Origin: Rhizobacter sp. Root1238
Lineage (GTDB): Bacteria; Pseudomonadota; Gammaproteobacteria; Burkholderiales; Burkholderiaceae_C
Length of the DNA: 64,000 nucleotides
Direction of reading: 5' to 3'
NCBI RefSeq assembly: GCF_001425825.1
Contig: NZ_LMDM01000011.1
Span: 1-64,000 of the forward strand
Shown here: positions 28,741-39,548 of the stretch, piece by piece
How positions within the stretch are numbered: position 1 is the first letter of the stretch
Layout: the number at the start of each line of letters is the position of its first letter
Program-made: the position numbers and the translations under genes
Notes under the pieces: generated by a model
What the model saw: the letters and a program-made list of their open reading frames with translations, nothing else
The model's database searches: none
What the model was told of the DNA's origin: nothing

Positions 28741-28992
28741 TCAGCCCTGGGTCGGCGCCGACGCCGCGCGCGGCGGCACGAAGGGCCCGGGGTCGACGCA
28801 GGGTGCGGGCTTCTTCGCCGCGACACCCGACGCCGCCGGCCCGTAGCTCGGCGCCCGCTGCCCCGCCTTGCACTGCTGGAAATCCTGCAGCTTGCGCGCC
28901 CACGCGGCACGAGCCGCGCCCTCGTCCTCCGGCGTCGCGGCCCAGGCAGCGGCCGTGATCCAGGCCATCGCTGCGACAAGCATCCAGCGCAT
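28741..28992 (-). CDS. Small secreted protein, 83 aa
   Basis: It has a hydrophobic signal peptide (MLVAAMAWITAAAWA, cleavage near residue 20) and a short Ala/Pro-rich mature part with two cysteines, in QQCKAG and APCVDPG, that could form a disulfide. Function unknown. The ATG at 28992 follows GAGGA, which overlaps the stop codon of the mrp gene ten bases upstream, so the two are coupled. Confidence 0.7.
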   Translation of the reverse strand: MRWMLVAAMAWITAAAWAATPEDEGAARAAWARKLQDFQQCKAGQRAPSYGPAASGVAAKKPAPCVDPGPFVPPRAASAPTQG

Positions 28993-29001
28993 GCGCAATC
29001 C

Positions 29002-30093
29002 TCAGGTGGTCTTCGAGATCGAGATGGTCGGGAACTTCGACGAGAAGTCCTTGCTTCGCTGCGCGATCTTCGCCGCCATCTGGCGCGCGATCGCCTTGTA
29101 GAGCCCGGCGGTCTCGCCGTCGGGATCGCTGACCACCGTCGGCTTGCCCGAATCGACCTGCTCGCGGATGGCCAGCGCCAGCGGCAGCGCGCCGAGGTAG
29201 TCCATGCCGAACTCGGCCGCCATCTTCTTGCCGCCATCGGCGCCGAAGATGTGCTCCACGTGGCCGCAGTTGCTGCACACGTGCACCGCCATGTTCTCGA
29301 CGATGCCCAGGATCGGCACGCCGACCTTCTCGAACATCTTGATGCCGCGGCGCGCGTCGATCAGCGCGATGTCCTGCGGCGTCGTGACGATCACCGCGCC
29401 GGTCAGCGGCACGCGCTGCGAGAGCGTCAGCTGGATGTCGCCGGTGCCGGGCGGCATGTCGACGATCAGGTAGTCGAGGTCGCCCCAGTTGGTCTGCCGC
29501 AGCAGCTGCTCCAAGGCCTGCGTGGCCATCGGGCCGCGCCAGACCATCGCGTTGTCGCGCTCGACCAGGAAGCCGATCGAGATCACCTCGACGCCGTGGT
29601 TGCGCATCGGCTCCATCGTCTTGCCGTCGGCGCTCTCCGGACGGCCTTCGAGGCCCATCATCATCGGCTGGCTCGGCCCGTAGATGTCGGCGTCGAGGAT
29701 GCCGACCTTCGCGCCCTCGGCGGCCAGCGCCAGCGCCAGGTTGGCCGCGGTCGTGCTCTTGCCGACGCCGCCCTTGCCCGAGGCCACCGCGACGATGTTC
29801 TTCACGTTCGGCAGCAGCTGCACGCCGCGCTGCACCGCGTGGGCGGCAATGCGGGTGGCGATCTCGACGTCGACCTTGCCGACGCCCGGCAGCGTGCGCA
29901 CCGCCTGCTGCAGGCTCTCGCGCAGCGCCGCGTGCAGGCTCTTCGCGGGATAGCCCAGCTCCAGCTCGAAGCTCACGTCGGCCCCCTGGATGCGCAGGTT
30001 CTTCACCTGGCGGCCGCCGACGACGTCCTTGCCTGTGAGCGGGTCGTTGACGGCTTGCAGAGCGGCCAGAACGGCGGATTCGGTGATGGTCAT
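29002..30093 (-). CDS. apbC: Iron-sulfur cluster carrier protein Mrp/ApbC
   Basis: A 363-residue P-loop ATPase that carries Fe-S clusters to target proteins. An N-terminal MIP18-like domain (about 5-85) precedes the deviant Walker A GKGGVGKSTT (106-115). Other motifs are ILDADIYGPSQP, VDMPPGTGDIQLTL and the cluster-binding CxxC in VHVCSNCGHVE. The ATG at 30093 is used; the longer frame has no conserved sequence. It is divergent from metG, a common arrangement in Proteobacteria. Confidence 0.94.
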   Translation of the reverse strand: MTITESAVLAALQAVNDPLTGKDVVGGRQVKNLRIQGADVSFELELGYPAKSLHAALRESLQQAVRTLPGVGKVDVEIATRIAAHAVQRGVQLLPNVKNIVAVASGKGGVGKSTTAANLALALAAEGAKVGILDADIYGPSQPMMMGLEGRPESADGKTMEPMRNHGVEVISIGFLVERDNAMVWRGPMATQALEQLLRQTNWGDLDYLIVDMPPGTGDIQLTLSQRVPLTGAVIVTTPQDIALIDARRGIKMFEKVGVPILGIVENMAVHVCSNCGHVEHIFGADGGKKMAAEFGMDYLGALPLALAIREQVDSGKPTVVSDPDGETAGLYKAIARQMAAKIAQRSKDFSSKFPTISISKTT

Positions 30094-30194
30094 GGGTGAC
30101 AGGCGGGTGGCGGCCGGCAGTCTAGCCCACACCCCTTCTCCCTCGGGCCAGCGCGCCTAGAATCGACCCTCCCCCGCCGACCCGGACGCCTCCG

Positions 30195-32240
30195 ATGACC
30201 CGCAAGCTCTTCGTCACCACCGCCCTGCCGTACGCCAATGCGCCGTTCCACATCGGGCACATGATGGAGTACGTCCAGGCGGACATCTGGGTGCGGTTCC
30301 AGCGCATGGTCGGCAACGAGGTGCACTTCGTCTGCGCCGACGATGCCCACGGCGCGCCGATCATGATCGCCGCCGAAAAGGCCGGCAAGACGCCGCAGCA
30401 GTTCGTCGCCGAGATCGCGGCCGGCCGCAAGCAGTACCTCGACGGCTTCAGCATCGGCTTCGACAACTGGCACTCCACCGACGGCCCCGAGAACCACCAG
30501 CTCGCGCAGGAGATCTACCTCGCGCTGCGCAAGGAGGGCCTGATCGCCGAACGCACGATCGAGCAGTTCTTCGACCCCGTGAAGGCGATGTTCCTGCCCG
30601 ACCGCTACATCAAGGGCGAGTGCCCGCGCTGCGGCACCAAGGACCAGTACGGCGACAGCTGCGAGAACTGCGGCGCCGTCTACGCCCCCACCGAACTGAA
30701 GAACCCGTACTCGGCGCTGAGCGGCGCCACGCCGGTGCTGAAGAGCAGCGCGCACTACTTCTTCCAGTTGTCGTCGCCGCGCTGCATCGAGTTCCTGAAG
30801 GACTGGACGCACACGCCCGGCCGCCTGCAACCCGAGGTGCTGAACAAGATCCGCGAGTGGTTCGCGGTCGACGAGCACGGCCACGGCGGCCTGGCCGACT
30901 GGGACATCAGCCGCGATGCGCCGTACTTCGGCATCCGCATCCCCGACACCGACGACAAGTACTTCTACGTCTGGCTCGACGCACCGGTCGGCTACCTCGC
31001 GTCGCTGAAGAACTACTTCGACAAGACCGGGCGCGACTTCGACGCGTTCTTCGCCGACCCGGCGGTCGAGCAGGTGCACTTCATCGGCAAGGACATCACC
31101 TACTTCCACACGCTGTTCTGGCCGGCGATGCTGCATTTCAGCGGCCGCAAGACGCCGGACCACGTCAACGTGCACGGCTTCATCACCGTCAACGGCGGCG
31201 AGAAGATGAGCAAGAGCCGCGGCACCGGCATCTCGCCGCTGAAGTACCTCGAGGTCGGGCTGAACCCCGAATGGCTGCGCTACTACATCGCCGCCAAGCT
31301 GAACGCGAAGGTCGAGGACATCGACTTCAACCCCGACGACTTCATCGCCCGCATCAACTCCGACCTGGTCGGCAAGTACATCAACATCGCGAGCCGCGCC
31401 GCCGGCTTCCTCAGCAAGCGCTTCGACGGACGGCTGTCGTCCGACCTGGGCGTCGAGGGCCGCTCGCTGCTCGACGGCCTGCGCAACCACCGCCGCGCGA
31501 TCGAGGAGCTGTACGAGGAGCGCGAGTACGGCAAGGCGCTGCGCGAGGTGATGCTGCTGGCCGACCGGGTGAACGAATACGTCGACCAGAACAAGCCGTG
31601 GGACCTGGCCAAGAAGGCCGGGCAAGAGGCGGTGCTGCACGACGTGTGCAGCACCTGCATCGAGGCCTTCCGCGTGCTGACCATCTACCTGAAGCCGGTG
31701 CTGCCGACGCTGGCGGCGCAGGTCGAGGCCTTCCTGAAGCTCGAGCCGATGGTGTTCGCCGACGCGGCGCGCGCGATCGGCGGGCACACGATCGGCGACT
31801 ACAAGCACCTGATGCAGCGCGTCGACCCGGCGCTGCTCGACAAGCTGCTCGAGCCGCCGGTGATCGAGCTGCCGCCGCCCGGTGGCGAGCCGCTCGCGCC
31901 CGAGATCAAGATCGACGATTTCGCGAAGGTCGACCTGCGCATCGCGAAGATCGTCGCCTGTGAAGCCGTCGACGGCAGCGACAAGCTGCTGCGGCTGACG
32001 CTCGATGTCGGCGAGGCGAAGACGCGCAACGTCTTCAGCGGCATCAAGTCGGCCTACAAGCCCAAGGACCTGGTCGGCAAGTACACCGTGATGGTGGCCA
32101 ACCTGGCGCCGCGCAAGATGAAGTTCGGGCTCAGCGAAGGGATGGTGCTGGCGGCCTCGCATGCCGACGAGAAGGCGAACCCGGGCTTGTATGTGCTGGA
32201 ACCGTGGCCGGGTGCGACGCCTGGGTTGCGGGTGAGGTGA
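30195..32240 (+). CDS. metG: Methionyl-tRNA synthetase
   Basis: Charges tRNA-Met. The 681 residues include the class I HIGH motif (HIGH, 19-22), a zinc knuckle with CPRCG and CENCG, and KMSKS (337-341). The anticodon-binding helices are followed by a C-terminal OB-fold dimerisation/tRNA-binding domain (about 570-681; [12 protein letters not shown]). Length fits the long, dimeric form of the enzyme. Confidence 0.97.
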   Translation: MTRKLFVTTALPYANAPFHIGHMMEYVQADIWVRFQRMVGNEVHFVCADDAHGAPIMIAAEKAGKTPQQFVAEIAAGRKQYLDGFSIGFDNWHSTDGPENHQLAQEIYLALRKEGLIAERTIEQFFDPVKAMFLPDRYIKGECPRCGTKDQYGDSCENCGAVYAPTELKNPYSALSGATPVLKSSAHYFFQLSSPRCIEFLKDWTHTPGRLQPEVLNKIREWFAVDEHGHGGLADWDISRDAPYFGIRIPDTDDKYFYVWLDAPVGYLASLKNYFDKTGRDFDAFFADPAVEQVHFIGKDITYFHTLFWPAMLHFSGRKTPDHVNVHGFITVNGGEKMSKSRGTGISPLKYLEVGLNPEWLRYYIAAKLNAKVEDIDFNPDDFIARINSDLVGKYINIASRAAGFLSKRFDGRLSSDLGVEGRSLLDGLRNHRRAIEELYEEREYGKALREVMLLADRVNEYVDQNKPWDLAKKAGQEAVLHDVCSTCIEAFRVLTIYLKPVLPTLAAQVEAFLKLEPMVFADAARAIGGHTIGDYKHLMQRVDPALLDKLLEPPVIELPPPGGEPLAPEIKIDDFAKVDLRIAKIVACEAVDGSDKLLRLTLDVGEAKTRNVFSGIKSAYKPKDLVGKYTVMVANLAPRKMKFGLSEGMVLAASHADEKANPGLYVLEPWPGATPGLRVR

Positions 32241-32267
32241 GCACGGCTCGACGCCGCGTGGGCTCCC

Positions 32268-33053
32268 TCAGCGGCGGACGAGCGGCTTGCCGTTGGAAAG
32301 TGCGGTCTGCTTCAAGGCAGGATCCGTCGAGATGCGCCTGAACGCGTCCGCCAGGACCGGCCAGCCGGCTGACGCGAGGCCGGGCGGGCACCTCAGGGCG
32401 CCCGGCGCCGGTCGCAACCCCGCACGGCTCGCGAACACCACGCAGTTGCTGCGATCGTCGTCATGCACCACGAGCGGCTCGTGGCCGAAGCTGCGCCCGA
32501 TGCGCTCCAGCCACACCGGCTGCTCGGCATGGTTGGCGTGCAGGTTGGCCGCCAGCACGCCGGTGGGCTGCAGCGCATCGGCGCAATCGTCGTAGAAGCG
32601 CTGCGAGCACAGCTGCCGCGGCAGGCCGTGGCGGTCGAAACCGTCGACCAGCAGGGCGTCGTAGCGCACCGCCGTTTCACTGACGAAACGCGCTCCGTCG
32701 ACCAGCAGCACCGACAACCGGTCGTCGTCCGGCGGCAGGTGGAACCGATCGCGCAACGCAATCACCTGGGGGTTGATCTCGGCCACGTCGAGCCGCGTGC
32801 GGCGCAGGTGGCGGTGGCAGAACTTGGCAATCGAGCCGCCACCCAGCCCGATCATCGCAACGCGCCTGGGCGCCGCGACGAACATCAGGAAGCCCATCAT
32901 CAGCTGCGTGTACTGCAGGTCCAGCGCATGCGGGTCCAGCAGGCGCATGCGGCTCTGGATCTCGGCATCGGAGAACTGCAGCACCTGCGCATCCAGCGTG
33001 GCACGCACCAGTGGCGGGCTGTCGTCGGCGGTCGGTGAATCGGGAGGGGCCAT
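32268..33053 (-). CDS. Spermidine synthase-like methyltransferase-fold protein
   Basis: A 261-residue protein with the spermidine synthase fold: nucleotide-binding MIGLGGGSIAKF (67-78), acidic Glu92 in DVAEINPQVI, and DALLVDGFD near 125. It lacks the usual N-terminal beta-strand domain and the full catalytic signature of SpeE, so polyamine aminopropyl transfer is uncertain. The ATG at 33053 is preferred to an upstream TTG. It is convergent with metG. Confidence 0.75.
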   Translation of the reverse strand: MAPPDSPTADDSPPLVRATLDAQVLQFSDAEIQSRMRLLDPHALDLQYTQLMMGFLMFVAAPRRVAMIGLGGGSIAKFCHRHLRRTRLDVAEINPQVIALRDRFHLPPDDDRLSVLLVDGARFVSETAVRYDALLVDGFDRHGLPRQLCSQRFYDDCADALQPTGVLAANLHANHAEQPVWLERIGRSFGHEPLVVHDDDRSNCVVFASRAGLRPAPGALRCPPGLASAGWPVLADAFRRISTDPALKQTALSNGKPLVRR

Positions 33054-33163
33054 CGGGCGCCGTGGCAAAGTGGGCTTTTCCCCATCATAGGGGGGATGTT
33101 TCGGCGCCCCGGCCCCGCTATGCTGCCGCGAAACATTCAGTCACTCGATGAGGGAGAAGTTCC

Positions 33164-33835
33164 GTGAGTTTCCTGGACGACCTGAAGCGCCAGGCCGATG
33201 CGCTGAAGTCAAGGCAGACGATAGACACCGCCACGCTGGCCCGCAACGCTGCGCTGGTCGAAGCCGCCTGCAAGACCACCTGGCATTACTGGATGGACCT
33301 CGCGCAGCAGCTCAACGTGCTGCTGCCGACGGCGCCGGTGCGTTTTTCGCTCGACAAGGTGACCGCGCTCGAAGGCCTGAAACGCTGCGATTTCCGGGTC
33401 GACGCCCGGCGCAAGCAGCACCGCGGTCACGAGGTCTTCGACCATGTGGTGATCCATGCGCAGCAGACGAGCGGCCGCAAGCTCACGCTGAACAAGGACT
33501 TCCCACCCGAGATCGAGCGCCTGGAGTCCCGGCTGCGCCAGGCCGGCATCGCCGCTGAAACCGAATGGATCCGCCACCCCGACAACGGCCGGCTGGAGCA
33601 GGTGCGCTTCAGCTTCATCGCCGACGTGGTGCTGACGCTGCGGCTGCTGCCCGACCACGACGAAGGCAAGCTGGCTTTCCAGCTGATGAACCTGGACGGG
33701 CTGGAGACCGTAACGGCCACGTTTGCGGCCTTCCAGGTGACGTCGGCGCTGCTCGATCAGCTGGCGCGCGGGGTCGTCGGCGAGCCAAACGATTTCCTGA
33801 AGCTGGCCGAGAGCGTGCGCCGCGTGGAAGCCTGA
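33164..33835 (+). CDS. Conserved hypothetical protein, 223 aa
   Basis: A soluble mixed alpha/beta protein with no recognised domain. It has an N-terminal helical part (SFLDDLKRQADAL) and a strand-rich middle (LEQVRFSFIADVVLTLRLL). The GTG at 33164 follows GGGAGAAG. It precedes the DUF3460 gene and scpA on the same strand with short gaps, so it may be part of one transcript. Confidence 0.75.
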   Translation: MSFLDDLKRQADALKSRQTIDTATLARNAALVEAACKTTWHYWMDLAQQLNVLLPTAPVRFSLDKVTALEGLKRCDFRVDARRKQHRGHEVFDHVVIHAQQTSGRKLTLNKDFPPEIERLESRLRQAGIAAETEWIRHPDNGRLEQVRFSFIADVVLTLRLLPDHDEGKLAFQLMNLDGLETVTATFAAFQVTSALLDQLARGVVGEPNDFLKLAESVRRVEA

Positions 33836-33886
33836 TCGGCGAGCCCGGCTAAAATCCGCCCTCCTCCCGCTCACCTGGCCCCGACC

Positions 33887-34087
33887 ATGCCGCTCTTCTG
33901 GAAAGCCTACAAGTCCGACACCACCTCGTTCATCGAGGAGCTGAAGGCCAAGGACCCGACGCTGCCGGACCGGATGCTGCAGGGCCGCCAGCTGCTGTGG
34001 GACAAGCCGGTCGACCGCGACGCCCTGAAGGAGTCCCGCGAATCCCAGGTGCCGCAGCAGCCCTACGTCTACCAGACCGGGCACTGA
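33887..34087 (+). CDS. DUF3460 family protein
   Basis: A 66-residue soluble protein. The YKSDTTSFIEELKAKDPTL start and the WDKPVDRDALKE..QQPYVYQT end are the pattern I know from the betaproteobacterial DUF3460 family. Function unknown. It commonly sits just upstream of scpA or panB/panC-type genes in Burkholderiales, as here. Confidence 0.85.
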   Translation: MPLFWKAYKSDTTSFIEELKAKDPTLPDRMLQGRQLLWDKPVDRDALKESRESQVPQQPYVYQTGH

Positions 34088-34123
34088 TCCGGGCCGGACC
34101 GCGACACCGAACGGATTCTCCCC

Positions 34124-34963
34124 GTGAGCGAAGACGCCCTGGCGCAGGCCGCGCCCGATGCGGCAGTGCCCCATGTGGTCGACCACGTCGCAGTGGCGCG
34201 CCTGTATGGCGAGCCGCTGTTCACGATGCCGACCGACCTGTACATCCCGCCGGATGCGCTGGAGGTCTTCCTCGAGGCCTTTGAAGGCCCGCTCGACTTG
34301 CTGCTCTACCTGATCCGCAAGCAGAACTTCAACATCCTCGACATCCCGCTGGCCAGCGTGACGCGCCAGTACCTGGCGTATGTCGAACAGATCCGCAAGA
34401 CCAACCTCGAGCTCGCCAGCGAATACCTGCTGATGGCGGCGATGCTGATCGAGATCAAGTCGCGCATGCTGCTGCCGCCGAAGAAGGCCGCCGAGGGCCA
34501 GGAGCCCGAGGACCCGCGTGCCGAGCTGGTGCGCCGGCTGCTGGAGTACGAGCAGATCAAGCTGGCCGCGGCCGGGCTCGACCGGCTGCCGGTGCTGGGC
34601 CGCGACTTCCTGCGCGCGCAGGTGACCATCGAGCAGTCGCTGACGCCGCGTTTCCCGGACGTCGAGATCGACGAGCTGCGCGCCGCCTGGGCCGACATCC
34701 TGAAGCGCGCGAAGCTGAACCAGCACCACACGATCACCCGAGAGGAACTGAGCGTGCGCGAGCACATGAGCATCGTGCTGCGCGGGCTGCAGGGCCGGCG
34801 TTTCGCGATGTTCGAGGAGCTGTTCGACCTGACCCGCGGCCCGCAGGTGCTGGTGGTGACCTTCATCGCGATGCTGGAGCTGGCGCGCGAGCGCTTGCTG
34901 GAGATCACGCAGGCGGAAGCGTTTGCGCCGATCTACGTGCGGCTGGCGTACCAACCCGCCTGA
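34124..34963 (+). CDS. scpA: Segregation and condensation protein A
   Basis: ScpA is the kleisin subunit that bridges SMC heads with ScpB during chromosome condensation. The 279-residue protein has the N-terminal kleisin signature FEGPLDLLLYLIRKQNFNI (about 53-71) and the helical LASEYLLMAAMLIEIKSRMLL. A winged-helix C-terminus ends at 279. The start is a GTG. No scpB is visible nearby. Confidence 0.93.
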   Translation: MSEDALAQAAPDAAVPHVVDHVAVARLYGEPLFTMPTDLYIPPDALEVFLEAFEGPLDLLLYLIRKQNFNILDIPLASVTRQYLAYVEQIRKTNLELASEYLLMAAMLIEIKSRMLLPPKKAAEGQEPEDPRAELVRRLLEYEQIKLAAAGLDRLPVLGRDFLRAQVTIEQSLTPRFPDVEIDELRAAWADILKRAKLNQHHTITREELSVREHMSIVLRGLQGRRFAMFEELFDLTRGPQVLVVTFIAMLELARERLLEITQAEAFAPIYVRLAYQPA

Positions 34964-34969
34964 GGTGCC

Positions 34970-34998
34970 GCCCCGAATTGGCCTGACCAATTTGGGGC
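34970..34998. terminator. Hairpin downstream of scpA
   Basis: GCCCCGAATTGG and CCAATTTGGGGC form a 12-bp stem with one G-U pair and a 5-base loop, seven bases after the scpA stop. It is a plausible terminator or transcript-end stabiliser before bioB, although no T-run follows. Confidence 0.55.
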
Positions 34999-35043
34999 TG
35001 CGGGGCGTTTAGACTGCGCCACCTTCACTGCCCGACCCCGCGC

Positions 35044-36036
35044 ATGACGATCCACGAAGCCCCCGTCCACCTCGTGACCCGCGCCGCCCCCCAGGCCGCG
35101 CCGACCGACCGCTGGCAGGTGGCCGACATCGAGGCCTTGTTCGAGCTGCCGTTCACCGAGCTGATGTTCCGCGCGCAGACCGTGCACCGCGAACACTTCG
35201 ACCCGGCCGAGGTGCAGCTGTCGACGCTGCTGTCGATCAAGACCGGCGGCTGTCCCGAAGACTGCAGCTACTGCCCGCAGGCCGCGCGCTACGACACCGG
35301 CGTCGAAGCCGGCAAGCTGATGGAGACCGAAGCGGTGCTCGACGCCGCGCGCCGTGCGCAGGAAGCCGGTGCGTCGCGCTTCTGCATGGGTGCCGCGTGG
35401 CGCGGCCCGAAAGACCGCGACATCGAGAAGGTGGCCGAGCTGGTCGCCGCGGTGAAGTCGCTGGGCCTCGAGACCTGCGCGACGCTCGGCATGCTGGAAG
35501 ACGGCCATGCCGAGCAGCTGCAGAACGCCGGCCTCGACTACTACAACCACAACCTCGACACCGCGCCGGAGTTCTACGGCGACATCGTGCGCACCCGCCA
35601 GTACCAGGACCGCCTCGACACGCTGCAGCGCGTGCGCGGCGCCGGCGTCAAGGTGTGCGCCGGCGGCATCGTCGGCATGGGCGAGACGCGGGCGCAGCGC
35701 GCCGGCCTGATCGGCGCGCTGGCCAACCTCGACCCGTACCCGGAATCGGTGCCGATCAACAACCTGGTGCAGGTCGAAGGCACGCCGCTGCACGGCACGG
35801 CGCAGCTCGACCCGCTGGAGTTCGTGCGCACGATCGCGGTGGCGCGCATCACGATGCCGAAGGCCCGCGTGCGGCTGTCGGCCGGGCGCCAGGCGCTCGG
35901 CGAGGCGGTGCAGGCGCTGTGCTTCACGGCCGGCGCCAATTCGATCTTCTACGGCGACAAGCTGCTGACCACCGGCAACCCCGACGTGCAGGCCGACCGC
36001 GCGCTGCTCGACAAGCTGGGGATGCGGCCGGCATGA
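35044..36036 (+). CDS. bioB: Biotin synthase
   Basis: A radical-SAM enzyme of 330 residues that inserts sulfur into dethiobiotin. The radical-SAM cysteines are Cys70, Cys74 and Cys77 (CPEDCSYC). [13 protein letters not shown] and RVRLSAGRQ carry further family residues. The rest of the biotin pathway is not in the window. Its TGA overlaps the ATG of panB, so biotin and pantothenate genes are translationally linked here. Confidence 0.96.
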   Translation: MTIHEAPVHLVTRAAPQAAPTDRWQVADIEALFELPFTELMFRAQTVHREHFDPAEVQLSTLLSIKTGGCPEDCSYCPQAARYDTGVEAGKLMETEAVLDAARRAQEAGASRFCMGAAWRGPKDRDIEKVAELVAAVKSLGLETCATLGMLEDGHAEQLQNAGLDYYNHNLDTAPEFYGDIVRTRQYQDRLDTLQRVRGAGVKVCAGGIVGMGETRAQRAGLIGALANLDPYPESVPINNLVQVEGTPLHGTAQLDPLEFVRTIAVARITMPKARVRLSAGRQALGEAVQALCFTAGANSIFYGDKLLTTGNPDVQADRALLDKLGMRPA

Positions 36037-36866
36037 GCAGCCACCCGGTCCTCGACGCCGCGCCCGGCCGCAAGGCGATGACGCTGCACCGGTTGCGCGA
36101 GATGCACGCCGCGCGCGAGCCGATCGCGATGCTGACGTGCTACGACACCAGCTTTGCGCGGCTGCTCGATGCCGCCGGCGTCGACTGCCTGCTGGTCGGC
36201 GATTCGCTCGGCATGGTGCTGCAGGGCCAGCCGAGCACGCTGCCGGTCACGCTGGACGAGATGGCGTACCACACGCGCTGCGTCGCGCGCGGCAACCGCG
36301 GTGCGTGGCTGATCGGCGACCTGCCGTTCGGCAGCTACCAGCAGGGGCCGGCGCAGGCGCTGGCCAGCGCGACGGTGCTGATGCAGGCCGGCGCGCAGAT
36401 GGTGAAGCTCGAAGGCGGCGGCTGGACGACCGAGACGGTGCGCTTCCTGGTGGAGCGCGGCATCCCGGTGTGTGCCCACCTGGGGCTGACGCCGCAATCG
36501 GTGCATGCGCTGGGCGGCTACCGCATCCAGGGCCGCAACGACGACGCCGCGGCCACGCTGCTGCGCCATGCGCGCGAGCTGGCCGATGCCGGTGCCGCGA
36601 TGCTGGTGCTGGAGCTGATGCCGGCGGCGGTGGCGAAGCAGATCACCGATGCACTCGACATCCCGGTGATCGGCATCGGTGCCGGCGTGGCCTGCTCGGG
36701 CCAGGTGCTGGTGCTGCACGACATGCTCGGCATCACGCAGGGCAAGCTGCCGCGCTTCGTGCGCAACTTCATGGACGGCAGCGCGGCCATCGGCGACGCG
36801 ATCACGCGCTATGTGGCCGACGTGAAGGCCCGCCGCTTCCCCGACGACACGCTCCACGGTTATTGA
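36033..36866 (+). CDS. panB: 3-methyl-2-oxobutanoate hydroxymethyltransferase
   Basis: PanB transfers a hydroxymethyl group from methylene-THF to ketoisovalerate, the first step to pantothenate. The 277-residue protein has the metal and substrate motifs [25 protein letters not shown] and IGIGAG. The ATG at 36033 overlaps the bioB stop. It is followed by panC 21 bases on. Confidence 0.96.
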   Translation: MSSHPVLDAAPGRKAMTLHRLREMHAAREPIAMLTCYDTSFARLLDAAGVDCLLVGDSLGMVLQGQPSTLPVTLDEMAYHTRCVARGNRGAWLIGDLPFGSYQQGPAQALASATVLMQAGAQMVKLEGGGWTTETVRFLVERGIPVCAHLGLTPQSVHALGGYRIQGRNDDAAATLLRHARELADAGAAMLVLELMPAAVAKQITDALDIPVIGIGAGVACSGQVLVLHDMLGITQGKLPRFVRNFMDGSAAIGDAITRYVADVKARRFPDDTLHGY

Positions 36867-37721
<855 letters not shown>

Positions 37722-37750
37722 GTTCGCCGAGCGCCTCGATCGATCATCGC

Positions 37751-37766
37751 GTATCGAATTCGATAC
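37751..37766. promoter_or_regulatory. 16-base perfect palindrome
   Basis: GTATCGAATTCGATAC is a perfect palindrome in the AT-richer gap after panC. It could be an operator for a dimeric regulator; nothing else supports that. Confidence 0.35.
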
Positions 37767-37892
37767 CGAAGCGCATGGCAATGGCCCGACGCGCAAGATG
37801 CCGAACGCGCTCTGCCGTCAGCCTGAGACTTGCCAAGGCCGCCAGCGCGGCGAGGTTCCGCGACGGCGCACTCAGCAAGTTCGGGCTGCGAG

Positions 37893-38510
37893 TCAATCCC
37901 TTTGCATCGACGCCAAGGTCACGGCGTAGTGAAGGGCCTTCAGCGCTTGGTCGTACTTGCCCGGTGACGATTCGCGAAGAGCGTCGTGCGCATCCGAATC
38001 AAAGGTGCTCAGCGCGTTCGCCAACGACGCATCGAGCGTCGCTTGGTCTTCCTGAGACATCGTCGATCCGCTTTTCCCAATCTGCGCGGAGATGCGGTCG
38101 ATGCTCTTGGAGATCACGTGGACGACTCCCTTTTCCGCGACCACATCGTCACGCCGACCCATCGCTTTCTTCTCGGCTTCGATGAAGTCAGTGCAATTCT
38201 CGAGAGCCTGGGTCCGATTGCTCTGCGAGGACTTCGTCGGGGCGCTTGTCGATGCTGTGTCTTGGGAGAATTTCGGAGCCTCGTGGGCAGGAACCGACGC
38301 GGGGGTGATGTTCTTCGCCTTGCGATACGACTTCACCGCATGCTCGTTGGCCTTCGTCGCGATGACTTTTGCTCGTGATTCCGAGAACAGCTTGACGACA
38401 TGAATGTTGGCTGCGTACTTCGTCCGCTTGAAATCGGCTTGCCATTCGACCAACTTCGGCCGGGCCCATTTCGTGACTGCTGACTTGATACTCGATGCTG
38501 CTGCGTGCAT
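37893..38510 (-). CDS. Hypothetical protein, 205 aa, in AT-richer patch
   Basis: A Lys/Ser/Ala-rich soluble protein without signal peptide or membrane segment. A basic N-terminal half (KRTKYAANIHVVKLFSESR) is joined by a Ser/Thr/Pro-rich linker (about 70-100) to a helical C-terminal half. The ATG at 38510 follows CGGAG at a good distance. Codon use is AT-richer than both neighbours, suggesting acquired DNA. It lies downstream of the biosynthetic operon on the same strand after a 162-base gap. Family not recognised; a link to the cluster is unproven. Confidence 0.6.
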   Translation of the reverse strand: MHAAASSIKSAVTKWARPKLVEWQADFKRTKYAANIHVVKLFSESRAKVIATKANEHAVKSYRKAKNITPASVPAHEAPKFSQDTASTSAPTKSSQSNRTQALENCTDFIEAEKKAMGRRDDVVAEKGVVHVISKSIDRISAQIGKSGSTMSQEDQATLDASLANALSTFDSDAHDALRESSPGKYDQALKALHYAVTLASMQRD

Positions 38511-38672
38511 TTCGACTCCGGTGTGTAGAGGTGAGACAACGCCGCTCTGCTGAGACTCACTCGTGGTGCGTCGCCTTGGGAGTCGGCCGACATCAGTAAC
38601 CGAAATGGCACTGAGGTTCGCCCCGCGGCAGAGAAAGGAAGCTATGGATGCTGTCGCGTACCTTCGTACACC

Positions 38673-39548
38673 TCAGGCCCCCGCCGCCACCCACCCCACG
38701 ATCCCCCCGATCACCCGCTCCCGGTTCACCTCCGCGGTGAAGGTGTGATCCGTGTCGTCGTGGTACTCCAGTTGCAGCCGGTCGCCGAACGGCACCTCGG
38801 GGAACGCGTCGATCAGCTGCTCGCGGTAGTTGTGGCTGTCTTCGCGCTCGCCCGTCAGCACCGCCAGGAAGCGGTTGCCGGAGCGGTGCGCCGCCGCGTA
38901 GGCGTTCGACAGGAAGGCCTTGGCCTCGGGCGAGTTCACGTCGGCCCGCGGGCCTTCGTCAGGCCCGTCCGCAGGCCCCGCCCCCCCCATGCGCTGCCCC
39001 AGCGCCTGCCACAGCGGGTGCTTGCCCCGCGCGATGTTCATCCAGCTGCTCAGCCGCGTCGCGCGCCGCGCATAGTGGTTCAGGTAGTAGCGCGGCGTGT
39101 GCGGGATCGACGGGTCCAGCAGCACCAGGCCCGTCACGCGCGCATCGCGGCCTGCATAGACCACCGCGTGGTCCGCGCCCGAGCACAGCCCGACCAGCAC
39201 GAAGCGCCTGAAACCCCGCGCTGATTCCAGCGTGTCCAGCGCCTCCTTGATGTCGGCCAGGCTCGCGTCCAGCAGCCCGAGCCCGTCGTCGCGCGGCTCG
39301 CTGTCGCCGATGCCGGAGAGGTCGAAGCGCACCGCATCGATCCCCTGTTGCGACAAGCGCCGGCACAACTGCACCGTCATCCGGTTCGCACCGACGCGGT
39401 GGATGATTCCCGAGTTCAGCACCACCACCGCGGGCCGGTCCGGCGTTGCAGCCGTGCCGTCCACCGCCGGCGTCACGATGCCCACCAGCGCCTTGCGCGG
39501 CCCCATCAGCAGCACCTGTTCCGTCACGTTCACCATCGGTGTTCCCAT
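38673..39548 (-). CDS. Alpha/beta hydrolase-fold protein with Cys nucleophile elbow
   Basis: A 291-residue alpha/beta hydrolase. The elbow reads GLCSG with Cys122 where Ser is usual, and a His268 in DDTDHTF is the likely base. VVVLNSGIIHRVGANR (41-56) is the oxyanion region. A Cys elbow is also the pattern I recall for the exosortase A-associated hydrolase 1 family. Its ATG overlaps the upstream stop by one base (TGATG). It is the last gene of the PKS/NRPS operon and may release or trim the product, since no thioesterase domain is present. Confidence 0.82.
   Translation of the reverse strand: MGTPMVNVTEQVLLMGPRKALVGIVTPAVDGTAATPDRPAVVVLNSGIIHRVGANRMTVQLCRRLSQQGIDAVRFDLSGIGDSEPRDDGLGLLDASLADIKEALDTLESARGFRRFVLVGLCSGADHAVVYAGRDARVTGLVLLDPSIPHTPRYYLNHYARRATRLSSWMNIARGKHPLWQALGQRMGGAGPADGPDEGPRADVNSPEAKAFLSNAYAAAHRSGNRFLAVLTGEREDSHNYREQLIDAFPEVPFGDRLQLEYHDDTDHTFTAEVNRERVIGGIVGWVAAGA

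Noticed and set aside
37744-37940. Protein-like peptide on the minus strand (LTAERVRHLARRAIAMRFG and neighbours) overlapping the end of the 205-aa gene
   Set aside because: It reads naturally for about 60 residues but has no ATG and no supported start. It may be a frameshifted remnant; not enough to call a gene.
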